Shown: positions 1-8,808 of the stretch, one piece after another | How positions within the stretch are numbered: the stretch's first letter is position 1 | Layout of the letters: each line of letters begins with the position of its first letter | From: an uncultured Stenotrophomonas sp. | GTDB lineage: Bacteria; Pseudomonadota; Gammaproteobacteria; Xanthomonadales; Xanthomonadaceae | DNA length: 64,000 nt | Direction of reading: 5' to 3' | NCBI GenBank assembly: GCA_913775725.1 | Contig: CAJYNG010000013.1 | Coordinates: forward strand, 366,051 to 430,050 | Translations under genes and position numbers: made by a program | Notes under the pieces: generated by a model | Databases searched by the model: none | What the model was told of the DNA's origin: nothing | The model's input: only the letters and a program-made list of their open reading frames with translations

Positions 1-693
1 CGCGCACGTGGCAGCCAAGTGGTGCAGATCCTCGACCCGCGCATCAACGCCCGCCACTGGGATGTGGTGGTGGTGCCCGAACACGACGCCCTGCGCGGCA
101 GCAACGTGCTGACCCTGCTCGGCAGCCTCAACCCGGTGGACGATGACTGGCTGGCCTGGGGCCGCGCCGCGTTCGCCGGCTTCAGCACCCTGCCGGGCCC
201 GCGCACCGCGCTGCTGGTGGGCGGGCCGACACCGCTGGCGCCCTGGGACGAGACCGCGATGGTGGGCGTGTTCCAGGCGCTGGCCGAGCAGATCCGCAGC
301 GAGGGTGGCAGCCTGCTGGCCACCACCTCGCGACGCACGCCGCCGGCCTTGGCCGAGATCCTGCGCGCGACCTTCGCCAACCTGCCGCACGTGATCTGGG
401 GCGACGGCGGCGACGGCACCAATCCCTATGGTGGCCTGCTCGGCTGGGCCAACCGCGTGGTGGTGTCGCCCGATTCGGTGAACCTGCTGTCGGAAGCCTG
501 CGCCACACGCATGCCGGTGATGGTGGCGCTGGCCGATACCGTGCAGGGCCGTCTGGCGCGCTTCCAGCAGCAGCTGCGCGAGCGCGGGCGGCTGCAGGCG
601 CACTGGCTGGACTGGCAGTACGACCGCATCGAGCCGCTGCGCGAGACCGCGCGGGTGGCGGCAGAAGTGAAGCAGCGCCTGGCATTGGGGTAG
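1..693 (+). CDS. ELM1/GtrOC1-family protein, 5' end outside the window
   Basis: The frame is open from the first base, so the gene starts upstream and about 230 C-terminal residues are visible. The protein resembles the mitochondrial-fission ELM1 (DUF1022) family of bacteria, whose fold is like nucleotide-sugar glycosyltransferases; the bacterial role is not established. Visible family marks are a LLVGGPT strand-turn, a LLATTSRRTP segment and a DSVNLLSEAC segment, equivalent to the 'xDSxSMxSEA' donor-site motif of this family. The TAG stop (691-693) is supplied by the GTAG end of a SMAG repeat. Family assignment is fairly secure, the biochemical role is not. Confidence 0.8.
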   Translation, partial: RARGSQVVQILDPRINARHWDVVVVPEHDALRGSNVLTLLGSLNPVDDDWLAWGRAAFAGFSTLPGPRTALLVGGPTPLAPWDETAMVGVFQALAEQIRSEGGSLLATTSRRTPPALAEILRATFANLPHVIWGDGGDGTNPYGGLLGWANRVVVSPDSVNLLSEACATRMPVMVALADTVQGRLARFQQQLRERGRLQAHWLDWQYDRIEPLRETARVAAEVKQRLALG

Positions 694-712
694 CGCCGGC
701 CGCTGGCCGGCA
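690..712 (+). repeat. SMAG (GTAG) palindrome, monomer
   Basis: GTAG followed by a palindrome of the GCCGGCCGCTGGCCGGC type, the commonest SMAG subfamily in this window. Its TAG is also the stop codon of the upstream ELM1-family gene. A second, unrelated small hairpin (CCCGGCA/TGCCGGG) follows at about 722-747. Confidence 0.8.
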
Positions 713-821
713 ATCCTGGGCGCCCGGCATCACGGTGGTGCCGGGTGCGCAGCGATTTCTGAACATTTCGATCCGCCCGCACCGTTAGAGTCCAGCTTCC
801 CCCATCACGCTGAACGTCTTC

Positions 822-1052
822 ATGCGCACCCTGCTCCTGCTGCCCTTGTCCCTGCTCGCTGCGTGCTCCACCACGCCCACCGAGCTGGATCCGATCTCGT
901 ATCAATGCCAGCAGCAACTGGACGCTTACCGCGAGCAGCCGGCGCTGCGCGATCCGAAGACGGGCGAGCGCCCGCCGTTGCCGATCGCGCCGATCAGCGA
1001 TGCCTGCGACCGCGAGCTCAAGCGCAAGGGCGTGGACCGTCCGTTGCGCTGA
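822..1052 (+). CDS. Small predicted lipoprotein, 76 aa
   Basis: An N-terminal hydrophobic stretch ends in the lipobox LLAAC (Cys at residue 15), so the product should be lipidated and membrane-anchored. The mature part of about 60 residues is charged, has Cys29 and Cys62, and ends in KRKGVDRPLR. No domain is recognised. ATG was chosen because it places the signal peptide correctly; the upstream ribosome-binding site is weak. It sits alone between the ELM1-family gene and the DUF2145 gene, on the same strand. Confidence 0.75.
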   Translation: MRTLLLLPLSLLAACSTTPTELDPISYQCQQQLDAYREQPALRDPKTGERPPLPIAPISDACDRELKRKGVDRPLR

Positions 1053-1100
1053 CCGGCGTATGATCGGCGCGCGGGCCTGCCCGCCGTTGAAGGTATCGAC

Positions 1101-1952
1101 ATGGATCGTTTCTCCCGCCTGCCCCGCGCCGCCCTGCTGATCGCCAGCCTGCTGGCGACCGCACCGGCATGGGCCAACAGCACCGAGTGCCGCGAGCGCT
1201 ACCCGAGCGTGGCGTCGCAGGCGGCGATGCTGGACGTGGCCTGGACCACCGCCGAGCGCCTGGATGCGCTGCCCGATGTGGACGTGGTGGTCGCCGCACG
1301 CGGTGGCCAGGATTTGAGCCGCTACGGCCTGCGACACAGCCATCTGGCCTTCCTTTTGCGCGAGGACGATGGCCGCTGGCGCGCGATGCACCTGCTCAAC
1401 CGCTGCAAGACCGACAGCTCGCAGCTGTACCACGAAGGGCTGGGCAACTTCGTCGGCGAGAGCGGCGGCCATACCGACCTGCGCATCGGCGTGCCCTCGG
1501 CGCCGCTGCGTGCCGCGTTGAAGGCGATGCTGGTGTCGCCCTCGATCCAGCCCAAGGCGCTGCACGAAACGAAGTACAACGTGGTGGCTTATCCGTTCGC
1601 CACCGACTACCAGAACTCCAACCAGTGGGTGCTGGAAGTACTGGCCGCGGCGATGGCGCAGGCCGAAGGCGCGCCGGCCATCGTCAAGCGCGAACAGGCC
1701 CAGCAGTGGCTGCGCCAGCAGAAGTACCAGCCCAGCGTGCTGCATATCGGCCTCGGCAAGCGCGTGGGTGCGCGCCTGTTCGTGGCCAACGCCACCACCA
1801 CCGACCATCCGGCCGGCGAACGCATCTCCGGCAACTATTCGGTGGTAACGGTGGAATCGGTATTCGATTTCCTGCACCAGCGCAGCCAGCTGCAGCAGGA
1901 ACTGGTGATCCCCCATATACCGGTGGCCGGTGCTGCCGCCGCCACGCCCTGA
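1101..1952 (+). CDS. DUF2145 family secreted protein
   Basis: This 283-residue protein has a clear Sec signal peptide (RLPRAALLIASLLATAPAWA, cleavage after about residue 25), so it is periplasmic or secreted. The mature region, with RHSHLAFLLRED, MHLLNRC and SQLYHEGLGNF, matches my memory of the DUF2145 family, which has no assigned biochemistry. It is followed after 19 bp by two small secreted proteins on the same strand, probably co-transcribed with it. Length fits the family. The function remains unknown. Confidence 0.75.
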   Translation: MDRFSRLPRAALLIASLLATAPAWANSTECRERYPSVASQAAMLDVAWTTAERLDALPDVDVVVAARGGQDLSRYGLRHSHLAFLLREDDGRWRAMHLLNRCKTDSSQLYHEGLGNFVGESGGHTDLRIGVPSAPLRAALKAMLVSPSIQPKALHETKYNVVAYPFATDYQNSNQWVLEVLAAAMAQAEGAPAIVKREQAQQWLRQQKYQPSVLHIGLGKRVGARLFVANATTTDHPAGERISGNYSVVTVESVFDFLHQRSQLQQELVIPHIPVAGAAAATP

Positions 1953-1971
1953 ATCCAGCAAGGAGAACGAC

Positions 1972-2475
1972 ATGCGCACCCTGCCTGCCTTCCTGATGCC
2001 GATGCTGATCGTCGCGAGCCTGGCCTGGTCCACGGCCGCCCATGCAGAGCGCCGCATCGTGATCATCCATGACCCGGGTCCGCAGGGGCCGAGCCTGGAG
2101 ATGTCCACGCAGATGGTGGCTTCGGCCCGTGCAGCTGCAGCCAAGGAAGCCCAGGATGCGGCCGACGCCGGCCAGCCATTGGCCCGCCAGCAGCAGATCA
2201 AGCTGCCGCAGATGCAGGTGAGCGCCATCGCCACCACCGTCGACGGCCGCCGCGAAGTGCTGCTGCGTGATGCCAACGATCCGCAGAACACCGCGTCGAT
2301 GCAGTACCCGCGCGGCGTCGGCGATCCCGCCGTGCAGTTCAGCGTGGGCCAGACCGTGAACTTCGAGCCCACTGGCAACGACCAGGGCTGGCAGCTGAAG
2401 GACAACCAGGGCCGCCCGCTGGAATACCTGCCCGAGGCCACCGGCCCGCGCGACATTTTCGATACCCGGCGCTGA
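1972..2475 (+). CDS. Secreted hypothetical protein, 167 aa (paralogue of next gene)
   Basis: ATG at 1972 follows an AAGGAG site at 6-nt spacing, and the product begins with a signal peptide ending in AHA (about residue 24). An open extension to 1930 is rejected because it overlaps the previous gene and spoils the signal peptide. The C-terminal 60 residues (VGQTVNFEPTG..QGWQLKDNQGRPLEYLPEA) have the same layout as the C-terminus of the next gene, suggesting an old tandem duplication. No known domain is recognised. Confidence 0.75.
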   Translation: MRTLPAFLMPMLIVASLAWSTAAHAERRIVIIHDPGPQGPSLEMSTQMVASARAAAAKEAQDAADAGQPLARQQQIKLPQMQVSAIATTVDGRREVLLRDANDPQNTASMQYPRGVGDPAVQFSVGQTVNFEPTGNDQGWQLKDNQGRPLEYLPEATGPRDIFDTRR

Positions 2476-2507
2476 GCCGCCGTCCCCACCCTGACCAGGA
2501 GGTCTCC

Positions 2508-3020
2508 ATGTTCCGTTGCCTGCGCGTTCCCGCCACTGCCCTGCTGCTTTCGGCGCTGGTGGTGCCCACCGTCCATGCCGGCGCCGCGCCGCAGTTGAAC
2601 AGCAGCGAGGCCAGCGTGCTGATCACCTCGCTGATCGTGGTGTCGGTGCCGCTCGCTGCATCGGCGGGCCTGTCCGAACTATCGAAGGCGCCGTTCAAGG
2701 CCAGCGAACGCCGTGAGAAAGCCCACCGCACCAAGGCCGTGCCGCTGCCGCCGATGGAAGTGAAAAAGGTGGAGACCACGGCGGCGGGCGAGCGCCAGGT
2801 GCAGCTGCAGGTACCTGACAAGGCCGACCAGACTGCCACCCTGCGCTGGCCGGCGCGCGTGCATGAAGACCAGACGGCGGCCTTCGTAGTCGGCCAGCAG
2901 GTGCATTTCGACCCCACCGAGGCCGGTGCCGGCTGGACCGTGAAGAGCGCGCAGGGCCAGGCGTTGGCCTATGTGCCGACCGCCTACGCCGCCGGCGACG
3001 TGATGAGCGAAGCGCTGTAA
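2508..3020 (+). CDS. Secreted or membrane-anchored hypothetical protein, 170 aa
   Basis: A strong AGGAGG site precedes ATG by 6 nt. The signal peptide ends near VHAGA (residue 25). A second hydrophobic stretch (VLITSLIVVSVPLAASAG, residues about 38-55) could be a membrane anchor. The C-terminal half (FVVGQQVHFDPTEAGAGW..ALAYVPTA) parallels the preceding gene. The 32-bp gap and shared orientation suggest one transcript with the DUF2145 gene. Function is unknown. Confidence 0.75.
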   Translation: MFRCLRVPATALLLSALVVPTVHAGAAPQLNSSEASVLITSLIVVSVPLAASAGLSELSKAPFKASERREKAHRTKAVPLPPMEVKKVETTAAGERQVQLQVPDKADQTATLRWPARVHEDQTAAFVVGQQVHFDPTEAGAGWTVKSAQGQALAYVPTAYAAGDVMSEAL

Positions 3021-3096
3021 AGCTGAACGAGCGTTTTTGGCTTTGCCGCGGGCCGGGCGGATAATGGGCGATTCCCTTTGTCCCCCCCGGCTCGCC

Positions 3097-3657
3097 ATGT
3101 CCGTGCGTCCTGCCCCTCTTTTTGCCCCGCTGACCCCGCGCGCCCTCGTGCTGGCGGTGCTGGCCATGGGCGCGGTGGTGCTGCTGTCCAACGTGCTGGT
3201 GCAGTACCCGATCAACGACTGGCTGACCTGGGGTGCCTTCAGCTATCCGGTCGCGTTCCTGGTCAGCAACCTGATCAACCGCCGCTTCGGCCCGGGCCCG
3301 GCGCGCCGCGTGGCGTGGATCGGTTTCGCGGTGGCAGTGTTGTTGTCGATCTGGGTGGCCACCCCGCGCATCGCCATTGCCTCGTGCTCGGCCTTCATCG
3401 TGGCGCAGCTGCTGGACATCACCGTGTTCGACCGCCTGCGCCGCGGCAGCTGGTGGCGCGCACCAATGGTGGCCACCACCTGCAGTGCGACGGTGGATAC
3501 CACCATTTTCTGGTCGATCGCGTTTGCCGGTTCCGCCCTACCGTGGGTGAGCTGGGCCGCCGGCGACTTGGCGGTGAAGCTGGCGATCGGCGTCTGCCTG
3601 CTGGCCCCGTTCCGCGCGTTGCTGTGGAAGATGGCGCCGCTGCGCGCGACCAGCTGA
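3097..3657 (+). CDS. VUT-family membrane protein (probable queuosine-precursor transporter)
   Basis: About 186 residues with five or six hydrophobic helices make this an inner-membrane protein. The pattern NVLVQYPI..TWGAFSYPVAFLVSNLINRRFG and CSAFIVAQLLDITVFDRLR..WWRAPMVATTCSATVDTTIFW matches the VUT (YhhQ-like, DUF165) family, which imports queuosine precursors for tRNA modification. ATG at 3097 was chosen; open codons at 3037 and 3064 would add a non-hydrophobic arginine-rich leader. No preQ1 riboswitch could be seen upstream. The substrate is inferred from the family. Confidence 0.85.
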   Translation: MSVRPAPLFAPLTPRALVLAVLAMGAVVLLSNVLVQYPINDWLTWGAFSYPVAFLVSNLINRRFGPGPARRVAWIGFAVAVLLSIWVATPRIAIASCSAFIVAQLLDITVFDRLRRGSWWRAPMVATTCSATVDTTIFWSIAFAGSALPWVSWAAGDLAVKLAIGVCLLAPFRALLWKMAPLRATS

Positions 3658-3671
3658 CCGGCGTCGCCCTG

Positions 3672-3960
3672 GTAGGTGCCAACCTTGGTTGGCGCACACC
3701 TTGAACCCGGTGGGTGCCGACCGTTGGTCGGCACGTTCCATCAGAGTTCATCGCTGCCGACAGATTGTGCCGACCAACGGTCGGCACCTACCAACGGCGA
3801 CCATCGCCAGGCCATTGATCCGGTAGTTGCCAACAGCGGGGCATCACCGGGCCAATAATCTGGTGGGTGCCGACCGTTGGTCGGCACGCCCTGCAGAACT
3901 CATCGCTGCTGACAGATTGTGCCGACCAACGGTCGGCACCCACCCAAAGCAGGCCATTGC
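3672..3960. repeat. Cluster of SMAG-type palindromes with a tandem duplication
   Basis: The 321-bp gap between the VUT gene and glnE is filled with palindromes of the GTAGGTGCCAACC/GGTTGGC and GTGCCGACC/GGTCGGCAC types. Two long head-to-head dimers, 3710-3792 and 3861-3944, are near-identical, including the spacer (CATCGCTG..ACAGATTGTG). One SMAG dimer was therefore duplicated with its flank. No gene is seen here. Confidence 0.8.
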
Positions 3961-3978
3961 CCTGGTGGGTGCAACCCT

Positions 3979-6774
3979 TCAGGCGAACGGCAGCTCTGCA
4001 GCTCTGCACGCCGCCGTAATCGCCGCACATGCCTCTTCAATCGCGGGCGTGGTCGGTGCCAACCGTGGCCGCCGATCCAGCGTGCAGGCCAAACCCACCT
4101 CCAGCAACGTGGCATGCGCGCCATGCAGGGCCTGCGCGGTGCCTTCCGGCAGGAAACCAGCAACCGCCAGCGCATCGATCAACGAGCGCGTATCGCGCGG
4201 CGTCAGCAGTGCAGGAGCCTGCGCACTGCGCGCTAGCACGCCGGTCTGCAGCAGGAACTCCAGGTCCACCACGCCACCGGCACCCTGCTTCAGGTCCAGC
4301 CGTGCGGCATCGCTGCGGTCCAGCTCGGTGCGCATGCGCCCACGCATCTTCAGCACATCGGCATACAGCGTGGCCGGATCGCGCTCACGTCCCAGCGTCT
4401 GTGCACGCACCCGTTCGAAATCGGCCAGCAGGCTGGCATCACCGGCCACGCCGCGCGCGCGCACCAGGGCCTGGTGTTCCCAGGTCCATGCGCGTTCGCG
4501 CTGGTATTCGGTGTAGCTGGCCAACGAAGACACCAGCGAACCCTTGCCACCGTCCGGGCGCAGGCGCACGTCGATGTCGTACAGGCGGCCGGCGGCGGTG
4601 ACCGCGCCGAGCAGCGCCATCACCTTCTGCGCCAGGCGCGCATACCAGCGCCCCGGCTCCAACGGACGCGCGCCGTCGCTGGCGTCCACGCCGGTCGGGT
4701 TGTCGTGCAGGAACACCAGGTCCAGATCGGAGCCGAAGCCCAGTTCCAGGCCACCCAGGCTGCCGTAGCCGATGATCGCGAAGCGGCCACCGGAAATCTC
4801 ACCGTGTGCGGCGCGCATGTCCGCCTCGGCCATTGCCAGCACGGTGACCACCACCGCCTGCGCCAGTTCGGCCAGTTGCCGGGTGCTGTCCACCGCGCCC
4901 TGGCGGCCGTCCAGCGTGGCCATCGCCATGCGGAAGCTCAGCGCCAACCGTGTCTCGTTGAGCCAGCGCAGTGCGGATTCGGGATCCTCCACCGCCAGCA
5001 CCTGCTGGCACTCGGCCAGCATGCCGGCGGCATCGGGCATCGGCCCGGACACGCGCACGTCCAGCAGTTCGTCCAACAGCAGCGGATACGCGGCCAGGCG
5101 TTCGGCCAGCAGCGCACTGCGCGCCAGCACATCGACCAGGCGCGCCAATGCACTCGGTTGTTCGTCCAGAAGCGCGAGATAGCTGGTCCGGCGCAGCACC
5201 GCCTGCAGCAGGCCAAGCACGCGCTTGAGCGCGGCATCCGGTTGCGGCGAACGCGTTGCTGCATGCAGCAGTGCCGGCAGCACGCGATCCAGCCGCGCAC
5301 GCGCTGCATCAGACAAGGACTTCACACCGGTGCCCTGGGCGAAATCGCGCAGCGATTGATCGGCGCCGTTGGCATCGAGGAAACCGGCTTCGGCCAGCAG
5401 CGGTGCATTGCTGCCTTCGGGCAGGCTGCGCCAGTAGTTGGCCAGTGCATCGGGCGCGGCCTGACCCTTGCGCGGTGCCAGCAACGCGGCGAATTCAGTA
5501 CTGACGCGCTGCTGCTGTTCGGCCAACGCCGCGCGCAGCACGTCCCAGTCCGGGTAGCCGAGGCCGACGGCAATGCGCTCGCGGTCCAGCGCATCGCTGG
5601 GCAGCACATGCGTCTGCGCATCACGCAACATCTGCAGGCGGTTTTCCAGGCGGCGCAGGAACAGGTAAGCCTCGCGCAGCGCGCTGCCATCCTCAGGCGC
5701 GATCTGTCCGGCGGCGACCAAGGCGTCCAGCGCCACCAACAGGCGGCGCTCGCGCAGTGCTGGTTCACGGCCACCGCGGATCAGCTGCAACGCCTGGCAC
5801 AGGAATTCGATTTCGCGGATGCCACCGGCGCCGCGCTTGATGTCTTCATGCAGTTCACGGCGCGCGACTTCGGCGGTGATGGCCGCCTTCATCTCGCGCA
5901 GGCCATCGAGCGCGGTGAAATCCAGGTAGCGGCGGTACACGAACGGGCGCAGGGTCTGCAGCCACGCTTCACCGGCCTCGATGTCGCCGGCCACCGCGCG
6001 CGCCTTCAGCCACGCATAGCGCTCCCAGTCGCGGCCCTCGCGCTGGAAATACTGATCCATGGCCGCGAACGACAGCGCAACGCGGCCGGCGCTGCCGAAC
6101 GGACGCAGGCGCAGGTCGACACGGTGGCTGAAGCCATCGACGGTGGTTTCATCCAGCAGCTTGGCCAGGCGCTGGCCGAGGCGGGCGAAATATTCTTCCG
6201 CCGCCAACGGGCGCGGCCCTTCGGATTCGCCGCCCTGCGGATAGGCATAGACCAGATCCACATCGGAACTGAAGTTGAGCTCGCCACCGCCAAGCTTGCC
6301 GAGGCCGAACACGACCAGTTGCTGCGGCGCACCCTGTTCGTCGGCGATGACGCCGTGGCGCTGGGCGAATTCCTGCTGCAGGGCATCCAGTGCCAGCCGC
6401 AGGCAATCCTCGGCCAGGGCGGTGGCGCCGGCCAGGGTCTGCGCCACATCGTCCAGACCGGTCAAGTCGCGCCAGATCAGCCGCGTGGACATTGCCGTGC
6501 GCCAGCGCCTTATCTGCGCCGGCCAATCACTGGGCTGCAGCGGATCAAGCACCGGGGCCGGGATCGGCGGGCAGCCGGGCGCGGCCAGCTGCGCCAGCAG
6601 CGTCGGTTGCCGCACCAGGGTGTCCAGCGCGAAGTCGCTGGTCACCGCCAGCCGGGTCAGCAACGGCAGCAGGTCGGCCGGGATGGGCTCGGGCAGGACC
6701 TGGGCCAGACGCGTCAGGGCGCGGTCGACAAGAGGCTGCAGGGAGGCGGGCAGGTCAGCGGGGGCGAGGGTCAT
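3979..6774 (-). CDS. glnE: Bifunctional glutamine synthetase adenylyltransferase/adenylyl-removing enzyme
   Basis: GlnE controls nitrogen assimilation by adding AMP to, or removing it from, glutamine synthetase in the cytoplasm. The 931-residue length fits the family (about 940). Both nucleotidyltransferase motifs are visible: [17 protein letters not shown] in the N-terminal adenylyl-removing half and [17 protein letters not shown] in the C-terminal adenylyltransferase half. ATG at 6774 begins MTLAPADL; the open frame continues upstream to 7152 but that stretch is low-complexity and overlaps repeats. The gene is monocistronic and divergent from the CoA-transferase. Confidence 0.97.
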   Translation of the reverse strand: MTLAPADLPASLQPLVDRALTRLAQVLPEPIPADLLPLLTRLAVTSDFALDTLVRQPTLLAQLAAPGCPPIPAPVLDPLQPSDWPAQIRRWRTAMSTRLIWRDLTGLDDVAQTLAGATALAEDCLRLALDALQQEFAQRHGVIADEQGAPQQLVVFGLGKLGGGELNFSSDVDLVYAYPQGGESEGPRPLAAEEYFARLGQRLAKLLDETTVDGFSHRVDLRLRPFGSAGRVALSFAAMDQYFQREGRDWERYAWLKARAVAGDIEAGEAWLQTLRPFVYRRYLDFTALDGLREMKAAITAEVARRELHEDIKRGAGGIREIEFLCQALQLIRGGREPALRERRLLVALDALVAAGQIAPEDGSALREAYLFLRRLENRLQMLRDAQTHVLPSDALDRERIAVGLGYPDWDVLRAALAEQQQRVSTEFAALLAPRKGQAAPDALANYWRSLPEGSNAPLLAEAGFLDANGADQSLRDFAQGTGVKSLSDAARARLDRVLPALLHAATRSPQPDAALKRVLGLLQAVLRRTSYLALLDEQPSALARLVDVLARSALLAERLAAYPLLLDELLDVRVSGPMPDAAGMLAECQQVLAVEDPESALRWLNETRLALSFRMAMATLDGRQGAVDSTRQLAELAQAVVVTVLAMAEADMRAAHGEISGGRFAIIGYGSLGGLELGFGSDLDLVFLHDNPTGVDASDGARPLEPGRWYARLAQKVMALLGAVTAAGRLYDIDVRLRPDGGKGSLVSSLASYTEYQRERAWTWEHQALVRARGVAGDASLLADFERVRAQTLGRERDPATLYADVLKMRGRMRTELDRSDAARLDLKQGAGGVVDLEFLLQTGVLARSAQAPALLTPRDTRSLIDALAVAGFLPEGTAQALHGAHATLLEVGLACTLDRRPRLAPTTPAIEEACAAITAACRAAELPFA

Positions 6775-6789
6775 GGGCTGATTCTCGCG

Positions 6790-6899
6790 GGGTCGGATCC
6801 CGTTGCCAACGGCGAAGGGCTCTGACCCCGACATACCGCCGGTTGGTGCCGCTGGTGGAATCAGAGCCTTCTGCCTGTGGCAAAAGGATCCGATCCCCG
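6790..6899. repeat. Inverted pair of a GGGTCGGATCC...GGGCTCTGACCC repeat
   Basis: Two copies of a roughly 40-bp imperfect palindrome face each other: 6790-6830 (GGGGTCGGATCCC..GAAGGGCTCTGACCCC) and 6860-6899 in the opposite orientation with several changes. A third copy lies at 36378-36419 after yqeY. They differ from SMAG in sequence and have no GTAG end. Confidence 0.65.
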
Positions 6900-6934
6900 A
6901 TGGGAGCTGCGTATTCATACTGGGCGACAGGCAA

Positions 6935-6970
6935 TAAAAAAGCCCGCTTGCAGCGAACTGCCAGCGGGCT
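6935..6970 (-). terminator. Rho-independent terminator, minus strand
   Basis: The AGCCCGCT/AGCGGGCT stem is extended by an inner GCAG/CTGC stem with loop CGAA. On the minus strand it is followed by six T residues. It is oriented away from the CoA-transferase gene and lies upstream of glnE. Confidence 0.75.
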
Positions 6971-7130
6971 CTGCTCCCTCCCCCACGTCGGGATGCAGGG
7001 CCATCGTGCGGGCTGCGAAAGCACTTTGCACGCTGCACTGCAAAACAAAACCGACGGGTTTGGGTGAGCCCCCAGGGAAAAGCCATTCCACGAAGGTAGA
7101 ACCCCCCGTACGGATGAGGATGGCCGATAA
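6935..7130 (-). ncRNA. Candidate small RNA on the minus strand
   Basis: The glnE to CoA-transferase gap is 386 bp and lacks a credible ORF, but its minus strand ends in a strong intrinsic terminator (6935-6970) with no protein gene upstream to explain it. The stretch before it is G/C-patterned, with a TTCTACCTTCGTGGAA hairpin near 7085-7105. I do not recognise an Rfam family. An alternative is that the terminator stops antisense transcription or a prematurely ended glnE leader. The 5' end is a guess. Confidence 0.3.
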
Positions 7131-7160
7131 TCGGAATTCCCCCCAGCAACACGTGTCGTC

Positions 7161-8675
7161 ATGTCTGTTGATCGCATCGCCAACGCGCGTCTCCGTGACC
7201 GCGTGGTCTCCGCAGAGGCCGCAGCCGCGCTGATCCAGCCCGGTGAAACCGTGGCCATGAGCGGCTTTACCGGCTCCGGGTATCCCAAGGCCGTTCCCGT
7301 CGAACTGGCCCGCCGCATCGAAACGGTGCATGCCCAGGGCCAGCCCTTCCAGATCAGCCTGATGACCGGCGCCTCCACCGCGCCGGAACTCGATGGCGCG
7401 CTGGCCAAGGCCGATGGCATCGCCATGCGCATGCCGTTCCAGAGCGACCCGGATGCGCGCAACCGCATCAACGAGGGCAAGCTGGATTACATCGACATCC
7501 ACCTCAGCCACGTCGCCCAGCACGTGTGGTTCGGCTTCTACGGCGAGATCGATACCGCCGTGATCGAAGTCTCGGCCATCCGTGAAGACGGTTCGCTGGT
7601 GCCCTCCACCTCGGTCGGCAACAACAAGACCTGGCTGGACCTGGCCAAGAAGGTGATCGTCGAGGTCAACGAATGGCAGCCGGCCGGCGTCGACGGCATG
7701 CATGACATCTACTACGGCACTGCGCTGCCGCCGCACCGCAAGCCGATTCCGCTGGTGAACGCCAACGACCGCATTGGCGACACCGCGCTGCGCTGCGACC
7801 CGGACAAGATCGTGGCCGTGGTGCGTACCAACGGCCCGGACCGCAACAGCCCGTTCAGCCCGATCGATGCGACCAGCGAACAGATCGCTTCGCACCTGAT
7901 CGAGTTCCTCAAGCACGAGGTGAAGAAGGGCCGCCTGCCGCCGAACCTGCTGCCGCTGCAGTCGGGCGTGGGCAACATCCCCAACGCGGTGCTGGCCGGC
8001 CTGGCCAAGAGCGGTTTCCGCGACCTGGCCGCGTTCACCGAAGTGATCCAGGACGGCATGCTCGACCTGCTGCGCGACGGCGTGCTGAGCTACGCCTCGT
8101 GCACCGGATTCGCGCTGAGCCCGCAGGCCAACGAGACGTTCAAGGACAACATCGATTTCTACCGCGAGCGCATCATCATGCGCACGCAGGAAATCTCCAA
8201 CCATCCGGAACTGGTACGCCGCCTCGGCTGCATCGGCATGAACGGCATGATCGAGGTGGACATCTACGGCAACGTCAATTCGACGCACGTGATGGGCACG
8301 CGGATCATGAACGGCATCGGCGGTTCGGGTGACTTTGCCCGCAACGGTTTCCTGTCTGCGTTCCTGAGCCCGTCCACCGCGAAGAACGGCAGCATCTCGG
8401 CGATCGTGCCGATGGCCAGCCATGTCGACCACACCGAGCACGATGTGTCGGTGATCGTCACCGAACAGGGCTTGGCCGATCTGCGCGGCCTGACCCCGCG
8501 CAAGCGCGCACAGGTGCTGATCGACAACTGCGCGCATCCGGACTTCCGTCCGCAGCTGCAGGATTACTTCGACCGCGCCAGCCGCGAGAGCTACGGCAAG
8601 CACACCCCGCACCTGCTGCCGGAAGCGCTGTCGTGGCATCAGCGCTGGCTGGATACCGGCACGATGAAGGGCTGA
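7161..8675 (+). CDS. Succinyl-CoA:acetate CoA-transferase (acetyl-CoA hydrolase/transferase family)
   Basis: The 504-residue protein belongs to the class I CoA-transferases of the Cat1/AarC type, which move CoA between succinyl-CoA and acetate in acetate metabolism. The catalytic glutamate is in AFTEVIQDG at residue 294, the position I recall for Glu294 of Acetobacter AarC. Other family segments are MSGFTGSGYPK at the N-terminus, GNIPNAVL and the C-terminal IVTEQGLADLRGLTPRKRAQ. Length is typical. The gene is monocistronic, followed by SMAG repeats. A thioesterase role is possible but the family favours transfer. Confidence 0.92.
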   Translation: MSVDRIANARLRDRVVSAEAAAALIQPGETVAMSGFTGSGYPKAVPVELARRIETVHAQGQPFQISLMTGASTAPELDGALAKADGIAMRMPFQSDPDARNRINEGKLDYIDIHLSHVAQHVWFGFYGEIDTAVIEVSAIREDGSLVPSTSVGNNKTWLDLAKKVIVEVNEWQPAGVDGMHDIYYGTALPPHRKPIPLVNANDRIGDTALRCDPDKIVAVVRTNGPDRNSPFSPIDATSEQIASHLIEFLKHEVKKGRLPPNLLPLQSGVGNIPNAVLAGLAKSGFRDLAAFTEVIQDGMLDLLRDGVLSYASCTGFALSPQANETFKDNIDFYRERIIMRTQEISNHPELVRRLGCIGMNGMIEVDIYGNVNSTHVMGTRIMNGIGGSGDFARNGFLSAFLSPSTAKNGSISAIVPMASHVDHTEHDVSVIVTEQGLADLRGLTPRKRAQVLIDNCAHPDFRPQLQDYFDRASRESYGKHTPHLLPEALSWHQRWLDTGTMKG

Positions 8676-8686
8676 CGCCCGCGGCT

Positions 8687-8797
8687 GTAGAGTCGAGCCA
8701 TGCTCGGCTCTCCTTCCCTGTGCAGCCGAGCATGGCTCGGCTCTACAAGGGCCCGCTCCGCAGAATCCCTGTAGGGCCGAGCCCGCGCTCGGCTCCA
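8687..8797. repeat. SMAG dimer (8687-8746) plus monomer (8771-8797)
   Basis: The dimer has GTAG at its left end and CTAC at its right, with GAGTCGAGCCATGCTCGGCTC and GAGCCGAGCATGGCTCGGCTC palindromes. A monomer, GTAGGGCCGAGCCCGCGCTCGGCTCCAC, follows. Both lie between convergent genes and may form a bidirectional hairpin. Confidence 0.85.
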
Positions 8798-8808
8798 CGG
8801 CAAGCGGT

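Noticed and set aside
426-2576. Long minus-strand open frame (about 716 codons)
   Set aside because: It lies opposite four genes with signal peptides and ribosome-binding sites, has Arg/Ala/Gly-rich shadow composition and no recognisable domain. GC-rich DNA produces such antisense frames.
3021-3096. preQ1 riboswitch before the VUT-family gene
   Set aside because: The 76-bp leader shows no C-rich loop plus A-rich tail pattern of preQ1 aptamers.
3672-3960. CRISPR array
   Set aside because: Repeats are palindromic SMAG units in both orientations, with irregular spacing and no unique spacers.
4474-6825. Plus-strand open frame of 783 codons opposite glnE
   Set aside because: Gln/His/Arg-rich shadow of glnE, which has both catalytic motifs on the minus strand.
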